From Sialis fuliginosa (taxonomy: Eukaryota > Arthropoda > Insecta > Megaloptera > Sialidae): a stretch of DNA of 64,000 nt. The stretch lies in contig OY540815.1 in assembly GCA_961205875.1 (NCBI GenBank), positions 20,769,638-20,833,637 of the forward strand, given 5' to 3'. Shown one piece after another: positions 1-12,800 of this stretch. How positions within the stretch are numbered: the first letter of the stretch is position 1; each line of letters begins with the position of its first letter. The translations under genes were made by a program, and so were the position numbers. Below the pieces are notes generated by a model, which was not told the origin of the DNA, did no database searches, and was given only the letters and a program-made list of their open reading frames with translations.

Positions 1-48
1 ACAGACAGAGAGACGCGGCGAGGAACTTTGTTTTATACTATGTATGTT
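1..48 (+). repeat. 3' tail fragment of a non-LTR retroposon
   Basis: The first bases read as the usual end of insect RTE/SINE-like copies: acagacagag, then gcggcga, then ttgttttata. Similar tails occur near 21.4 kb. The body of the element lies outside the window, so the family is only a guess. Confidence 0.3.
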
Positions 49-1769
49 ACATGGCCCCCAAAATTTGTCGAAAACAAAAATATATTTTTGTTTTCGGTTA
101 CTGAAAGTTTACAAGAGGTATTACCCATTCAACGTGCAAGAAATAATACGGCCTTTTTTCGTTAATAATCCTTTTTTGAGAGTGAAAATATGACTAGGTC
201 TGACCTATAGGCAGTACAAATATAAACCCGCGGCCGCGGGCCTCCATACCAGGGTTTCTGACGTGCTCTTTTCCGCTAAAAAAACCTTAGAAATGTTTCT
301 TGACGTTACCCCTCCCCCTCCACTCTTTGTAGGGGCAATGATATTTTATTTGTACATAAAAAAATGTAAGTCTATATCAAGCCGTTCTTGAAATATAACA
401 TCTTGAAATTTGAAATTGCAAAATTTTAGATGAATAACACCCTTAACATTTGAATCATCGTTTGATTGAATAATAAAAAGGCTGAAAATCTAAAATATAT
501 ATAAAAGCTCCCTCCCCAAATTGCCATTTCTCAGACCATGTCCCCCCCCCCCCCCCCCCCAAATTGTAAACCTAGATCCGCGCTTGCAACAGGGACGCGC
601 TTTTTTCAGTATTCGACGGGGTGCAGCGACCCCTCGTTATTATTGAATAGATTTGCTCACAAATACCAATTTGGAATGATAAAATTTTGAATGAAATATG
701 CACTTATTCTTCAATTCCCACCTCTGACACCATCTCAGATATATTTAATAAATTTGTTTTTGTAGAATATAAAAAAAATTACAGTATTGATATATAATTT
801 GATTGCACTTATTACAAAACAATAATTACATTGTTCCGTCATTAATCCGTTCAAAAGTGAAGGTTAATCATGCCACTTAATATATGTTTGTTAACAGCAA
901 CGATGTTTTTAAAATGCATATACATACTGCATCTAAAACCAGGTCATGGTACAACGAAATCGTTGAATTTCATGGCGGCAAACTGCATTCACTAAAAAAC
1001 TTGCCCCAACCTTTAAATGTAGTGAAGAATCGACCAATAGAACCGGTCCGGCTCAATGCACTTTTTTATAGAACGCAACATGTTTGAATTCACTGATTGA
1101 AAATATAAGCCATCTAGTGAGTATCGTTTCAAGCATACGAAATATATCAACAAAACAAGTTGTGCACTACGCCATCTCTTGTGGTGGAAAGGAATCAATT
1201 TTGTTGATAAGGTAGAATACATTTTTATTGTTTTAAATTTTAACAATATTTTTGTTACGATTTTATTAATATTGTTTATTCTGATAAATAATTATAATAT
1301 AAAATTATAAATTAATATTACAAAAAAATTTTTTTTTCTTAAGTTTGGATATAACAGTGCCATCTTTTGATCGTTTGCTGTACTTTCATAAAGAAATCTG
1401 TATTTGTTATTAGTATAAATTATGTTAATTTGTTTTATTCAAAAAAATATACTTATATAACATTAATATATTAAAAACTAACATTTTACTACAATTGAAG
1501 CAAAAATTAAAAATTTTAAATACAAAAATAATATATTAATAATCTACTTTCATTTTATTGATCGCTATAATAAAGATATAATAATTTAAATGAAGGTATT
1601 TGTAAAATTAATTTTTAATTATGTATAAAAGCATGGTAATACGACGGGGATGAAATGGGTGAAATTTTGAAGTGGGGTGAACAAGAGTAGGCGACGCGCT
1701 TTTGAACTGTTTCCGGCAAGGCGACTTCGACAACTTGTGTGCCTGCGCGTTGTTTAATACTAGTAGAAA
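49..1769. other. Intergenic, no gene seen
   Basis: AT-rich sequence with a 20-base poly-C run at 541-560 and low-complexity A/T tracts. Open frames here are short and without recognisable domains. The last part (about 1620-1769) must contain the promoter and 5' UTR of the DEK_C/SWIB gene. Confidence 0.5.
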
Positions 1770-3313
1770 ATGGCAGATATCAGTAAAAGTGAACTTCGTG
1801 AAGAAATTACCGGTAAGTGTTAATTTAACGTTATTTAATGTATTCGCGAAGCCGAAACATACAAAACTAATCATGTTTTTTAATTTGGAACATTTTTTCT
1901 TAGTGTTATTTTGTGGGTTGCCGGGAAAAATAAGCTATTTTACTCTTGTACTTTGGTTCAAAATCGGCTTTCAACTGTGTATAAACAATGGCCAAAGTGA
2001 CGCCAAACACATATGAAGTCGTGAACTTTGAAAATTTTTTTGAAATATTTCTGAATTTACGCATTGATATTCAATGTGCCATATATAAAAAATGTTCTAT
2101 ATTTTATTTCTGATTTTTGTAGAAGGTTTTCTCCTTCGTAATATATTTAATTTCAGTTGAAAACATTAAAATGTATTTGGAAAATGACGAAGTTGGCTTG
2201 TTAATATTTTTCAATATACAACGAACAAAATTACTTTGTTTTTATAAATCATTATTAAAATAGGAAAAATATTAAGAAAATATATTAGGATTATTTTTTT
2301 GTAATATTATTTTTGATAAATATTTACCTGAAAACAGATATTTTAATTTTTCATGTTCTAATGTTAATGGCCTTTATGTACATATAATATAGCGTCCATT
2401 TTATGTATGCAGACACTTTCATAAAATTTTCGATTTCTACATGTTTATTATAATTATTATACTATTTTTGCATTATTATGAATGAAACATAATAAAAAAA
2501 ATTTAAAAATAGTAAAAATATAAATAACTTAACTATAAAATAAACCCTTTATTAAATTTTCTTTTACCTTCCATTGTTACAGCCATCCTTAAGAAGGCGG
2601 ATTTAAGTACAATGTCGGCTAAGAAAGTCCGACAGCGGCTTGAAGAAAAATTAGATTGTGATTTATCTTCACGTAAAAAAGAAATTGACGAACTCGTCAT
2701 GGAATATGTAAACTCCAAAGACAAGAAAAGCAAAAACGATAGCGAAGAAGAGGAGGAGGAAGACAGAGAAGATAAAGAAGAAGAAGACGAAGAGTCTGAA
2801 GAAGAAAAGAAGCCCGCAAAGCGTGCCTCGACTGGAAAAAAACCTGCCGCAAAGAAGGCTAAAAAAGCATCTTCTGATGACTCCGATGCAAGTGAAGGGT
2901 CTGACGCAGAGGGCTCAGATGAAGAATACTCTCCTAAGAAATCTGCCAAACCACCAAAGGCACGCAAACTGCCGCCCAAGAAGAAGAAGGGGTCTGACAG
3001 TGACTCTGATGCTGATTGGAATAAAGCTGAGAAGAAAAAAGGAGCTGCTAAGAAAGGAGGCAAACGAGGGGGCGGTGGTTACACTAAAGCACAGAACTTG
3101 TCTCCAGAACTCGCTGAACTAATGGGCGAAGATAAAATGCCACGCCACGAAGTCGTCAAAAGGATTTGGCAACTGATCAAAGAACGTGACTTGTACGATC
3201 CCAAGAACAAACAATACGCCATCTGCGATGATGATCTATTCAAAGTCATTGGCATCAAACGTTTCAGGACGTTTGGAATGATGAAATATCTGAAGACACA
3301 TTTTGTCGAATAA
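1770..3313 (+). CDS. DEK_C/SWIB domain nuclear protein
   Basis: Two exons, 1770-1812 and 2583-3313, encode 257 aa. The joint is phase 1 (gtaagt donor, ttacag acceptor). The downstream Met at 2612 is internal: using the upstream exon completes the N-terminal helical domain (MADISKSELREEIT joined to AILKKADLST), which matches a DEK C-terminal fold at about residues 5-60. A long charged linker of acidic runs, KKPAAKK-type basic patches and Ser/Asp stretches fills about 63-175. A SWIB/MDM2 domain closes the protein (about 180-257; LSPELAELMG, MPRHEVVKRIW, GIKRFRTFGMMKYL). SWIB proteins act in chromatin and transcription complexes such as SWI/SNF and yeast UAF (Uaf30/Spp27). The linker suggests nuclear, DNA- or histone-contacting work. 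An AATAAA overlaps the stop codon. The family assignment is firm; the exact orthologue is not. Confidence 0.9.
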
Positions 3314-4392
3314 ATTCCGTTTAAAAAAAAATTTCTTTTTATATGTATGAAATAATTGTTTGTATTAGATTTCTTCACCAGACATGTATTTTTATGTGAA
3401 ACAATAATTGTAGACAATTACTAAGTATTTCAAGTTAGTAAATTGTAATTTTCTTTGATCGACTAAGTGTAAACAATAATTTGAATCTGATACTGTATTG
3501 TATTATAACATGTTCTTTTTTAACTTTAATTTGTATTAAAAAAATCGTAAAAATATATCTTATTTTTATTTTAATCCTATTTTTTTACTTCTCACAAATT
3601 CAATAATATAAAATTAAATAAAGTTTATCCAAAAATAGTATTTGAAAAGCAAGTGTGCTAATTTACAAGTTTGATGTACTGGATTCTTGTTAATTAAAAG
3701 ATTTAAAGTAAAGTAGAAATCATAGAAAAACTAAAGGACCTGTTTATAAATATTAAAGATAACTTCTAAATATTATATAATAGAACCTCAATTATCCTTG
3801 TTGCTTGCAGTGCAATGCCCACCTCGGCCTAGTGTGTGAACCCTAACTACTTAAAATTGTTTGAAATTTTATAATATACTAACGCATTGGACCCGGGGAT
3901 ATTCATTTAAATAAACAAAGTAATCATGCCCACAACACATGGACTTCATGAAAACAAAATATCCATAAATTATATGCCTCAACCTAACCTATATATAGTG
4001 AAAACCGGAATAAAATCCGTTCAGTTGTTACAGAAAAAATCGTGTAAAATTATATTTTCAAACTCCCAGGAAACATCAGGTCCCGTCTTAGAATTTGTAT
4101 GAAAATCAAAAATAAATATATAAATAGGTTAGCAACAATCATAATCAACTGACAATTTCAATATACATAATTGTTATATACAATATGTGTCAAAAATCAT
4201 CCGATTGTTCGACAAAATATTTGAAAGTGACGTAAATTGTTCTTTATTCAAAAATATAACAAAACACGATTTGATAAAAGATTAATAGCTATTGTGATTT
4301 GATATGTAGAAAAAACTATTCTTATGGTACATAAAATGCTGTATACAATTTAAAATGTAAAAGCTATTTATTTTCCAAAATACATTTTCATT
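3314..4392. other. Convergent intergenic region, SWIB gene and CFAP206
   Basis: AT-rich space between the 3' ends of two converging genes. It holds their 3' UTRs; an AATAAA near 3614-3619 could serve the plus-strand gene. No transposon ends, RNA gene or conserved frame were recognised. Confidence 0.5.
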
Positions 4393-7071
4393 TTACTCGT
4401 TAACAGGTCTAGTGAGAGTAATAACATGTTGCTTATCGTCTTTCCTTCCTCTCAATCCAAACACAAATGTTTGAGGTTTTGGTACATTAGAACTATTATC
4501 AGTTTGAGTTTCCATTTCTTTACTCTTCTTCTTGTACGTCTGAGTCCTGATAGAACTCCTAAAATGCGAATTGCCGGTCTGTTGCGATGTGGTCTTGCGT
4601 TGAACAATATCCGCCTGTAAAATTATTTAAACTTTTAATCACTTAAACTAAACTTTTAATAACAAAACAAATGTTTTTCGTTATGTATTCTTACCAATTG
4701 TACGGCTTTTTTTTTTAAATCCCAAACGTTCCAGTTATAGGTCGGATCTATTTTTGTTGGAATTGGATGTAGTTCAGTTTGAACTTCAACACTGTTTTTC
4801 ACGGTGAAGAAAGGGGGCTTCACGTATAATCTAAAAATAATTTAATATACAGAATAAATAAATAAATAAGTAATGTAATTATAAAGCAAATATTTTACTT
4901 TTCAATAGTAGATACGGCAGCTATTTGAGGCATTAAATGCAACAGTTTTATCAAATGCGGTTTGATCCTCACTAATTCCAAAGCTTGGTTTATGTACCTA
5001 AAATAAAATTTAATTAAAAGTTGTAACTTTGATATTAATTTTAATTACTTGTCAGGATTTTTCATAAATTTTGCGGCAGCTTCAACGCTGGAAAATGCAT
5101 AGTATAGATCCTTCCATTTGCAAACTCCTATGTTAGGATTCCCAGGAATCAAAGCTCCGTTGGCTGCTACAAAACTCCAAATGCAGAACCCTAAAAACTT
5201 TAAATAAATATAAAATAAATAAATAAAGTTGAACTCAGCGAATAAATATAAATCTACCTGTAATTGTATCAAATCAAAATCAGCGAACGTAGAAGGATGT
5301 ATCACGATACATTCGGGTGATGTTTTCATACCATATATGCTGAGACCTGATGTTGCAACTAATCTCTGTGCATCTGTTAATATCTCATTATTTTTGGTCA
5401 TTTGTAAGATCCGACAATCATCAAAGTTCAAGTTTTCCGTCAGCTCTATTAAATGCGTTGCTATTTCGTTCAACTGATTCACAAAAATATTTTCATCTTG
5501 TATTTCTTGCCATAATTCGGCTATGTCTAAAAATAATGGCTGAAATAAAAAATAAAAAAGTGTGTTTTTTATTAACAGACTTTAATTTAATATACTTAAT
5601 ACTTACAAAAACTTGAACTGTAGGAATAGCAGTTCTCAGTTGAACGACTTCATGCAGGTCTGCGAGTAGTTTCCGTAACTTTTCAAACATTTTCACTGAC
5701 CGTTTTTTAGCTTTTTCCATATCCGTTAACAATTTCCTAATATAAACTTCGTATTGTCTCGACAACGCAAGTAAATCTTTTACTTGGTCTAAAAACTCCT
5801 GTGATATATTATTAGCGATATCTAATTTTATATTATCATCGTCTTTGGGATCAATATCTTCATCAACAATAAAACTCGAATCTATAGCTGTAGTTAAAGT
5901 GTTGACGCGATTCATGATTGTCTTCAACATTGTTTTAAAAGATGAAATAGAACTGTCGATTTTCTCAGTCAGTATCGAAGGCACTAAAAAATAATAATCA
6001 AATTTTATTTATGTAAATAGAAATTTTAAAAACTTACAATCATCAATGCCTTCGCCACCCTTTTTACAATCTTTGTTGAACAGTCGAATGCCCATTACTA
6101 AATGCGTCATTTCGGTCAGTTGTTTTTCTTTCTGTTTTTTTGGTTCATAAATAAAATGATCCAACTCTTTAAGCGGAAATATACTATGTAAAGCTTCATG
6201 GGCTTCTTGTTGAACCTAAAAAAATATGAGGGCCGTTGTGAAATAATTTTTTTTCACTTGAGAACAGATTTCTCATCACTTGGTATGCCTAAGGGTCTGA
6301 AATTTGATCTGTATTCTCTATATATAATCATTGTTACATACACTATACCAGAATCTAGATGATTTGTTTAAAAAAAAATTCTATGTACTGAATACATTGT
6401 GTTTTGTGAAATAAGTCAATATTGAATATGATACTTACAGGCTCTCTCAAAGGGTTCCCTAGACCAGACCGTAACGTAATATAAACTACCAGTTTCAAAT
6501 AAAGCCGTTGTTTTTCCTCTTCATTTACTGGATGCATATCAATTATTTCCTTTTCTAAAGGCGTGATTCTTTCATAAAATATTTCTCGATTCTTAAAAAC
6601 GATTTCATTTTTCTCTAAGTACCTCACTGTACAGTAAAACTGTATTTTAATGATAATCAATGAAGGCGATTGTTCATCGGAAAGCATAGATACGCATTTT
6701 TTCACAAATAAGGCAATTTCATCTCTCGTTAAGGATTTCTCATCTGACATACCCCATTCTGGGTTTAATGACAACAGTTTCACCTTGAGTAAATAAATTA
6801 ATTTGAAAATAATAACATTAATTTGCTAATTTTAGTAATTTCAAAAAAAATTAAATCTAATTTTAAATAAACAATTTCACGTCCTCCCCCAATTGTATCA
6901 AGATAATTTAATTTAGATAACATGTTGACGAATGATGTTGTATTCACTATATTATTTATTTACCAAATATGAGATGAGTCCATCCGAAACAAATATATCT
7001 ATAATACAACATTCTTTAGATATTTCTTGTATAATATTCTTTTGGAAATTATTTATCTCTCCCGAGAACAT
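4393..7071 (-). CDS. CFAP206: Cilia- and flagella-associated protein 206
   Basis: Nine exons in reading order: 7071-6964, 6783-6439, 6215-6038, 5983-5607, 5539-5258, 5190-5049, 4997-4899, 4830-4695, 4614-4393, about 629 aa (human about 622). Signature stretches are RLFNKDCKKGGEGIDD, IPGNPNIGV, YAFSSVEAA, KPHLIKLLHLMPQ, KPPFFTVKNSVEVQTELHP and PTYNWNVWDLKKKAVQLA, all as in vertebrate CFAP206. The protein links radial spoke 2 and neighbouring structures to the axonemal doublet, so in an insect it should serve sperm flagella and sensory cilia. ATG 7071 is the only start before the first splice. Oddity: the GT-AG intron 5257-5191 is 67 nt and its removal shifts the frame by one, although both sides are conserved (LQLQ then GFC-like). 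One G appears to be missing, or a non-standard splice is used. Confidence 0.95.
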
Positions 7072-7407
7072 GTTGTAATTTTGATATTTATTTGCACTGT
7101 ATGTATATAATACAGGTATAATAAACCTTATTTAATCAATAATGACAGAAAACAAAACAAAATAAATATTGATTATCTTTTTATTGAAAGGTAACCAACG
7201 CTATAATATAAACATATATTTAATATAATATTTTTCACTAATATGAATACATATTTAGTTTTAAATATATAACAATTACTAAAATAATATGTGTCAGATA
7301 TTATTTAAAAAACAGGCCTTCAATTTTTGTTGAATTTTAAAAAGTCTGTTTTTCTACCGTAGTTACAATTTTAATAAATAAACCTATAGATAATATTACA
7401 ACACTAT
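7072..7407. promoter_or_regulatory. Probable CFAP206 promoter region
   Basis: 336 bases between the stop of the 197-aa gene and the CFAP206 ATG, both on the minus strand. They must hold the first gene's 3' UTR and CFAP206 upstream control sequence unless the two are co-transcribed. Very AT-rich; no clear TATA box or factor site could be singled out. Confidence 0.3.
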
Positions 7408-8172
7408 TTATGAATATTCTTTAATGTTCTCAATGCTCATACTCTCTACATCAAAACAAATATTTTTCTCTTCTTCGTCATCACATGTGTCCGATATTGT
7501 ATCGTCTTTCATGATTACAGTTTCAGCTATTGTCACTGATTTTTTCTTTGTTTTTGATTCTTTCTGAAGGCTGTCCTCTGAATCTCTTTGTAAACTATCT
7601 GTCGGTTTGTTTTTCTTTGCTAACGTTAAAATCGATGGAACTGACAAATATTTATCTTTTGGCGAAGCTGTCAGTTGTAGAATATCTTTGTTCTTCATTT
7701 CATATGTATGTAAAGCTTCCTCTATTGCTTTCAAATGAGAATTATTGACCTTTTGTCTACGAAATACAGCAGGGACGTATGTTCTGAAAAGAAGAAAGAC
7801 ATTCTAAGTTGTTTTTATATTCCATTAGAATGTTCTAGAGGCATTAGATCTCTTACCTATCTGGTTTAACTTCTTTAGTTTGGGTAACAGTTGGTGCATC
7901 TTGGCTGCTAAGAATTCTCCTCATGTACATTAATCGCACTGAAACAATATTATTAATTTGAAGATATATTTACATTAATACCATAGAAAATGCAAATATA
8001 GCTTATGACTTTTTATCGAAATAATTAAAGTAAAACCTGAATCAACTGCATGAACGGCTAAAACATTTCCTGTATTTTGGCGCTTAAATGCTCTTCTAAA
8101 GAAACTTATTAATCTATCGAAACATGAATGATTTCTAATTTCATCGTGGCTTTTTTGAATAGTTTGTGACAT
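7408..8172 (-). CDS. Unrecognised 197-aa protein between tetraspanin and CFAP206
   Basis: Three exons in reading order, 8172-8037, 7938-7857 and 7783-7408, join in frame with good splice sites (phase 1, then 2). I do not recognise a family. The N-terminus carries a basic, aromatic segment (SFFRRAFKRQ) followed by RLMYMRRIL; the middle has TYVPAVFRRQK and a predicted helix (EEALHTYEMKNKDILQL); the last 60 residues are charged, with KESKTKKKS and an acidic tail. No signal peptide or membrane segment is seen, so it is probably soluble. It lies about 170 bases from the tetraspanin stop and 336 from the CFAP206 start, on the same strand. Shared regulation with CFAP206 is possible but unproven. Clean splicing of three open exons argues that the gene is real. 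Confidence 0.7.
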
Positions 8173-8342
8173 TTCTTGTAATATCTGACATATTATTTCA
8201 GTACTGTGTTTTGTTTAAATGACATCTAGATTCAACAAATTTTTTTAATAGAAAATTGCTATTACAAAATTTTGATAATGCAAATATAAAAACGGCTTCA
8301 CATAAAGTAATTATATATTTTTTATTTTATTGATTACAGATA

Positions 8343-9546
8343 TTATTGGTCTAAATACTCTTCAGGAATTGGAGGTAATAAATATTCTTTATTATCTATA
8401 CTTCTATCGATTTCACTCGTAGAACCTTTAACACATCCAAAAAACCATGCAGTGTATACTTTTGATTCATCAAAGTGCATTTTGTTACTATAACTAGTTT
8501 GAATTATTCTCATTCCAAAAAGTACACAGAACTAAAATAATAACTTTGCGTTTAAAACAGAAAAAAATATATATTGATTTTTCTTTACCTCTAAAAGCAT
8601 TAAGAAAAATATGTTACATATAATTTTCCATCCAATCGTATCCGTTGCTTCTACAATAACTGAATGGCATCCTTTTTTATTGACGTTAATATCAGTTTTT
8701 GGGTTGTATTTGTAAATCAACCCATCGCTCATAATGTCATGATGAATACAAGGTCGTACTGTATCCATTGCGCAGCAACTGAAAGGTGTACTATCATCAA
8801 TAAACACTTCGTTTCTAAAATATAAATATAAATTTATAGGACTGATATGAAGTTGTAATTATTTCATTTAACTACGGTTTTAGGGATTTTCCAGCTAAGA
8901 CAGGATCAAACCAAGTAATAAAAAACCATTCTTCGTAAGTCTTACTGCCGCAACATTGGAATTCAATCTGTAATTTATCGATATTTATCTTCATATCTGT
9001 CTCGTTAGAGTATTTTGCCATTGCATCAGTTATCCCATCATGCAGCTTTTCATGCAATCCGTACGAGTGTTCTAAAGTTCCGATTCCTATACCCATGAAG
9101 ACTAGAATTGCGATGATTAAAATAAGAACGTAACTAAACATCAAATGATTTGTTCTTGGATTTTTGCTTATTTTCATTGATCGAAACAATAAATTAATTC
9201 CAAAAATATGTAGCGGAATACAAATTAATGCTATTATAGTAAGTAAAATTGTAAGCACTGTCCCATCGTAAGCTGACGAAACCATATTTATAAAAATACC
9301 AACATCATTGTATACACTTCTTCCAACTATTAGGAAACCGCAGCCATAGAAAATTAATATTATGTGTAGGATTAAAGTGCATATAATAAAGAGCCTCACC
9401 GAATACCATGTCAGCTGAAATATAGGCTTTCCATATTTGATGTTAAAATTATGAATAGATTCAGGCATCTTATAATTCATTGAAGATAATAAAAGTAAAA
9501 TTTTATTATAAAACTGATTTTTGACATAATTATTTTTTAATCTCAT
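8343..9546 (-). CDS. Peripherin/rds-type tetraspanin
   Basis: Three exons in reading order, 9546-8876, 8814-8589 and 8531-8343, give 361 aa. Four membrane segments are visible: LFIICTLILHIILIFYG, LTILLTIIALICIPLHIFG, MFSYVLILIIAILVFMG, and WKIICNIFFLMLLEF near the C-terminus. Between the third and fourth lies the large extracellular loop with the CCG motif (LQIEFQCCG), then EEWF, PFSCC, RPC and a last GC. This order and the loop size (KLQIEFQCCG through TPFSCC and RPCI) match vertebrate peripherin-2/ROM1 rather than CD9-like tetraspanins. Such proteins organise membrane microdomains and curved membranes. The loop has six cysteines; the extra cysteine that cross-links rds oligomers (position 150 in peripherin-2) has no counterpart. 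A start at a later Met (MNYKM) would shorten the cytosolic N-terminus by 22 residues. Confidence 0.88.
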
Positions 9547-9858
9547 TATCCATAGAAATCAATAAGTACGGAATTATTTTTTTTTAATTCAAATCAACAA
9601 TATTAAATCATTTTGAACTAAAATAGGTACGATAGGTACCATAACATGACATAACCTATACGAAATACAAAATGTTAACTTCAAGAATAAAAATTGGGAT
9701 TAATAGGTATTTTTAATTATTTTTGATTAATTAATCGAAAATTTATTATTACAAAAACTCTTTGTTTTTATTTCGTTTCGAATGAATTAATTATATGTAT
9801 ATTTTAATATTTTTAAATATAACCTAAAACTAATAGAATTTTAATTTACAAAATTATA
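9547..9858. promoter_or_regulatory. Divergent promoter region, tetraspanin and MTIF2
   Basis: Only 312 bases separate the two divergent start codons, so both promoters must lie here or overlap the first exons. The stretch is AT-rich, with AATTAATTA-type blocks. No convincing core promoter motif was identified. Confidence 0.4.
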
Positions 9859-12800
9859 ATGTTTTCTATACTAATTCATACTTTAAATCGATAATTCACG
9901 TTTTAGATTAACGAATACTCTTTTAAAAGATATATCATGGCAGTGTCACAAACATTCTTCTATTATCCAGTCTTGTACGTTTCAATTAAACAGAGAATTT
10001 AATTCGTCATTAATATATTATAAAAGACGTAAGACTGCCGAAGAACGAGTGAGTTATTAATTTTATTTAATTAATTATTTTATTGAATCTTACTATTTTT
10101 CAGAAATCACATAAAATAATTGAATATGCTCCAAAAGCAAAGGCCCCAGTTATCGGAATTTGGAAGAACATAACGGTAAAAGAATTAGCTGATGTTATGG
10201 GAAAAAGTTTAGGTAAAATATTGTGTTAAGTAAGTATACGTGAATACAAATTTGATTTTTTTTTCTAGATCATATTTTTGAAGTAATGCTATATGTAGAC
10301 AATTCCGACGATTATTCAGACTCTCATTCTGTCATAAATAATCCGCAAGTGATACAAGATATTGTTATAAAATCTGGCTTTAAGTATAAAATCATTCCTA
10401 AACCAGATATCCATCATGGACATCACGAAGCAAAACAACGTGACTTTGTAAGACAGTTGAAACCTGACCCAAAGTCACTTGTGAAGAGATATCCAGTTGT
10501 AACGATTATGGGTCACGTCGATCACGGGAAAACCACTTTGTTAGATTCATTGCGACATACGTCAATTGTGAAACAAGAGTTTGGTGGAATAACTCAACAT
10601 ATTGGTGCTTTTTCATGTAAGAATGTACTTTTAAAAAAATGATAAACATAACAAACTAATTAATTTATTATTTCAGTTATTTCAGAATCTGGAGACAGGA
10701 TCACGTTTCTCGACACTCCTGGTCATGCTGCTTTTAGTGCAATGCGAGCCCGAGGAGCTAACGTCACAGATCTTGTTATCTTAGTTGTAGCTGCAGATGA
10801 TGGCGTAATGGAACAGACTGTAGAGTCGATACGTATGGCAAAAGAAGCTAATGGTAAATAATCACTAAAATTACTTGAAAAGCCATGTATGTAACTTCGG
10901 TTTTATTGATTTTTTAATACAAAGTTATAGGATCATGAAACACGGGGTAAAAAAATCTTTTTAAAGCTTAGAATTCCAGTTAAAATTTTTATCAGGTGTA
11001 AATAATATGTTTTTCATTTCTTTTTCAGTTCCTATCATCGTTGCTATTAACAAAATAGATAAACCCGAAGCTGACATAGTACGGTATATTTATTACTTAA
11101 TTTAGTAAAATTCTAATGTAAATTAATATTTTATAAATTAATTAACATGATATTTTAGGAACGTACAAAAAGAATGCTAATGCAACATGGTATTCAAGTA
11201 GAAGATATGGGTGGTGACGTGCAGACCATTCCTATATCCGCATTGAATGGAACGAACCTAGACCATCTTACTGAAGCTATCATTGTCCAGTCTGAGATGA
11301 TGGATTTAAAAGGTGATCCTAAAGGAATGGTCGAAGGTGTTATCATTGAAAGCAGAGTTGATTCAAGAAGAGGGTACTAATTCAACTTAAATTAACTCTT
11401 AACTTATAATAAGACGTCTTTATTCGTTCACAGAAAACTTTCTACGGCGATTGTACAACGAGGTACACTTCACAAAGGAACAATTCTGATTGCTGGCAAT
11501 GCCTGGGCTCGTGTGAGAGCTATGTTTGATAGTGAAGGTCTAAATGTTAACGAGGCGTCGCTTTCAACTCCCATTGAAATTCTAGGATGGAGAGATTTGC
11601 CTTCTGCCGGTGAAGAAATGCTTGAAGTTGAAAGTGAGGTATGTGATTAAAAGAACCATATGTTTTCATGTTTGAATTAACTCTTTCATATTTTAGAAAC
11701 GGGCTCATGAAATTATGCATTATCGAGAGCATAAACGGTTAGAAGATAAACAACATGAAGATGCAAGCGCTGTAAAAATGAAGACAGCTGAACACGAGGC
11801 AGCGTACAAGGCCCAGTTAGAACATAAACGTAAACTAGGCAGGTTTAGGTTAAAACCTACGGGGCCAAGACAAAAGGAGATACAGAAAGGGGATGAAGGA
11901 CCTAGAGTTGGTGTCATCATCAAAGGTACATTTCGGTATTTTTTTTTTAATCTTAAAAGTTGATTAATTTTATTTACTTCAGGTGATGTAGACGGCAGTG
12001 TTGAAGCTATATTAGACGTATTAGAAACTTATAACTTAAACAATCAGTGTAAGCTTGATCTCGTACATTATGGTGTCGGAAACGTGAGTGAAAACGACAT
12101 AGAATTAGCAGAGATATTTCACGCATCGATATATAAATTTAACGTAGAATGCTTACCAAAAATAACAGACTTAGCGAAATCAAAAAATATTACATTGAAG
12201 TCGCATAATGTTATTTATAAGTTAATTGATGACTTGAAAGAAGAAATTAGTTCAAAACTTCCCTATACTGAAGTCGAAGAAGTTTTAGGTATGTATCTTT
12301 TGTTATCTCTAGATATAGCTTATAGACTCAGAAATTACTGAACCGATTTCAATGCAGTTTTCACCAATAGTTAGATAATTTTTCTGTGCATGTTCGTGGC
12401 TATTAATATTTTATAAAAACTTAAGATTTAACATCAAAAGACCATTGAATATTTTAGGTCACTATGATTTTATGGATATTAACCTGGGTAACACCGGGTC
12501 CAGCGTGCTAGTCATCTATAAAAATTACTTTTTTTTTATTACAGGCGAAGCAAATGTTTTACAACAATTTATAATCACAGAAGGTAAGAAGAAAGTACCA
12601 GTAGCAGGCTGTCGATGTACGAAAGGAATTTTAAAGAAGAATAATGCAATATATAGAGTCATTCGCGACGAAGAAGAAATATATAAAGGTACAGACCGGT
12701 TATAAAGTAACGTTCCTTTTTTACCCTTTAACATTAGCAATTTTAAAATATAGTTGAAGGGCTAGTAATAATTTATTAATTTTAAAACCGACATTCACGA

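Noticed and set aside
884-1246. Overlapping short frames on both strands
   Set aside because: No recognisable domain, splice partner or codon pattern.
1702-2016. 104-codon open frame near the SWIB gene start
   Set aside because: It overlaps the true first exon in another frame and shows no conservation; the spliced ATG at 1770 completes the DEK_C domain.
2533-3063. Long Ser-rich open frame on the minus strand
   Set aside because: Exact antisense of the acidic/lysine linker of the SWIB gene; composition-driven shadow.
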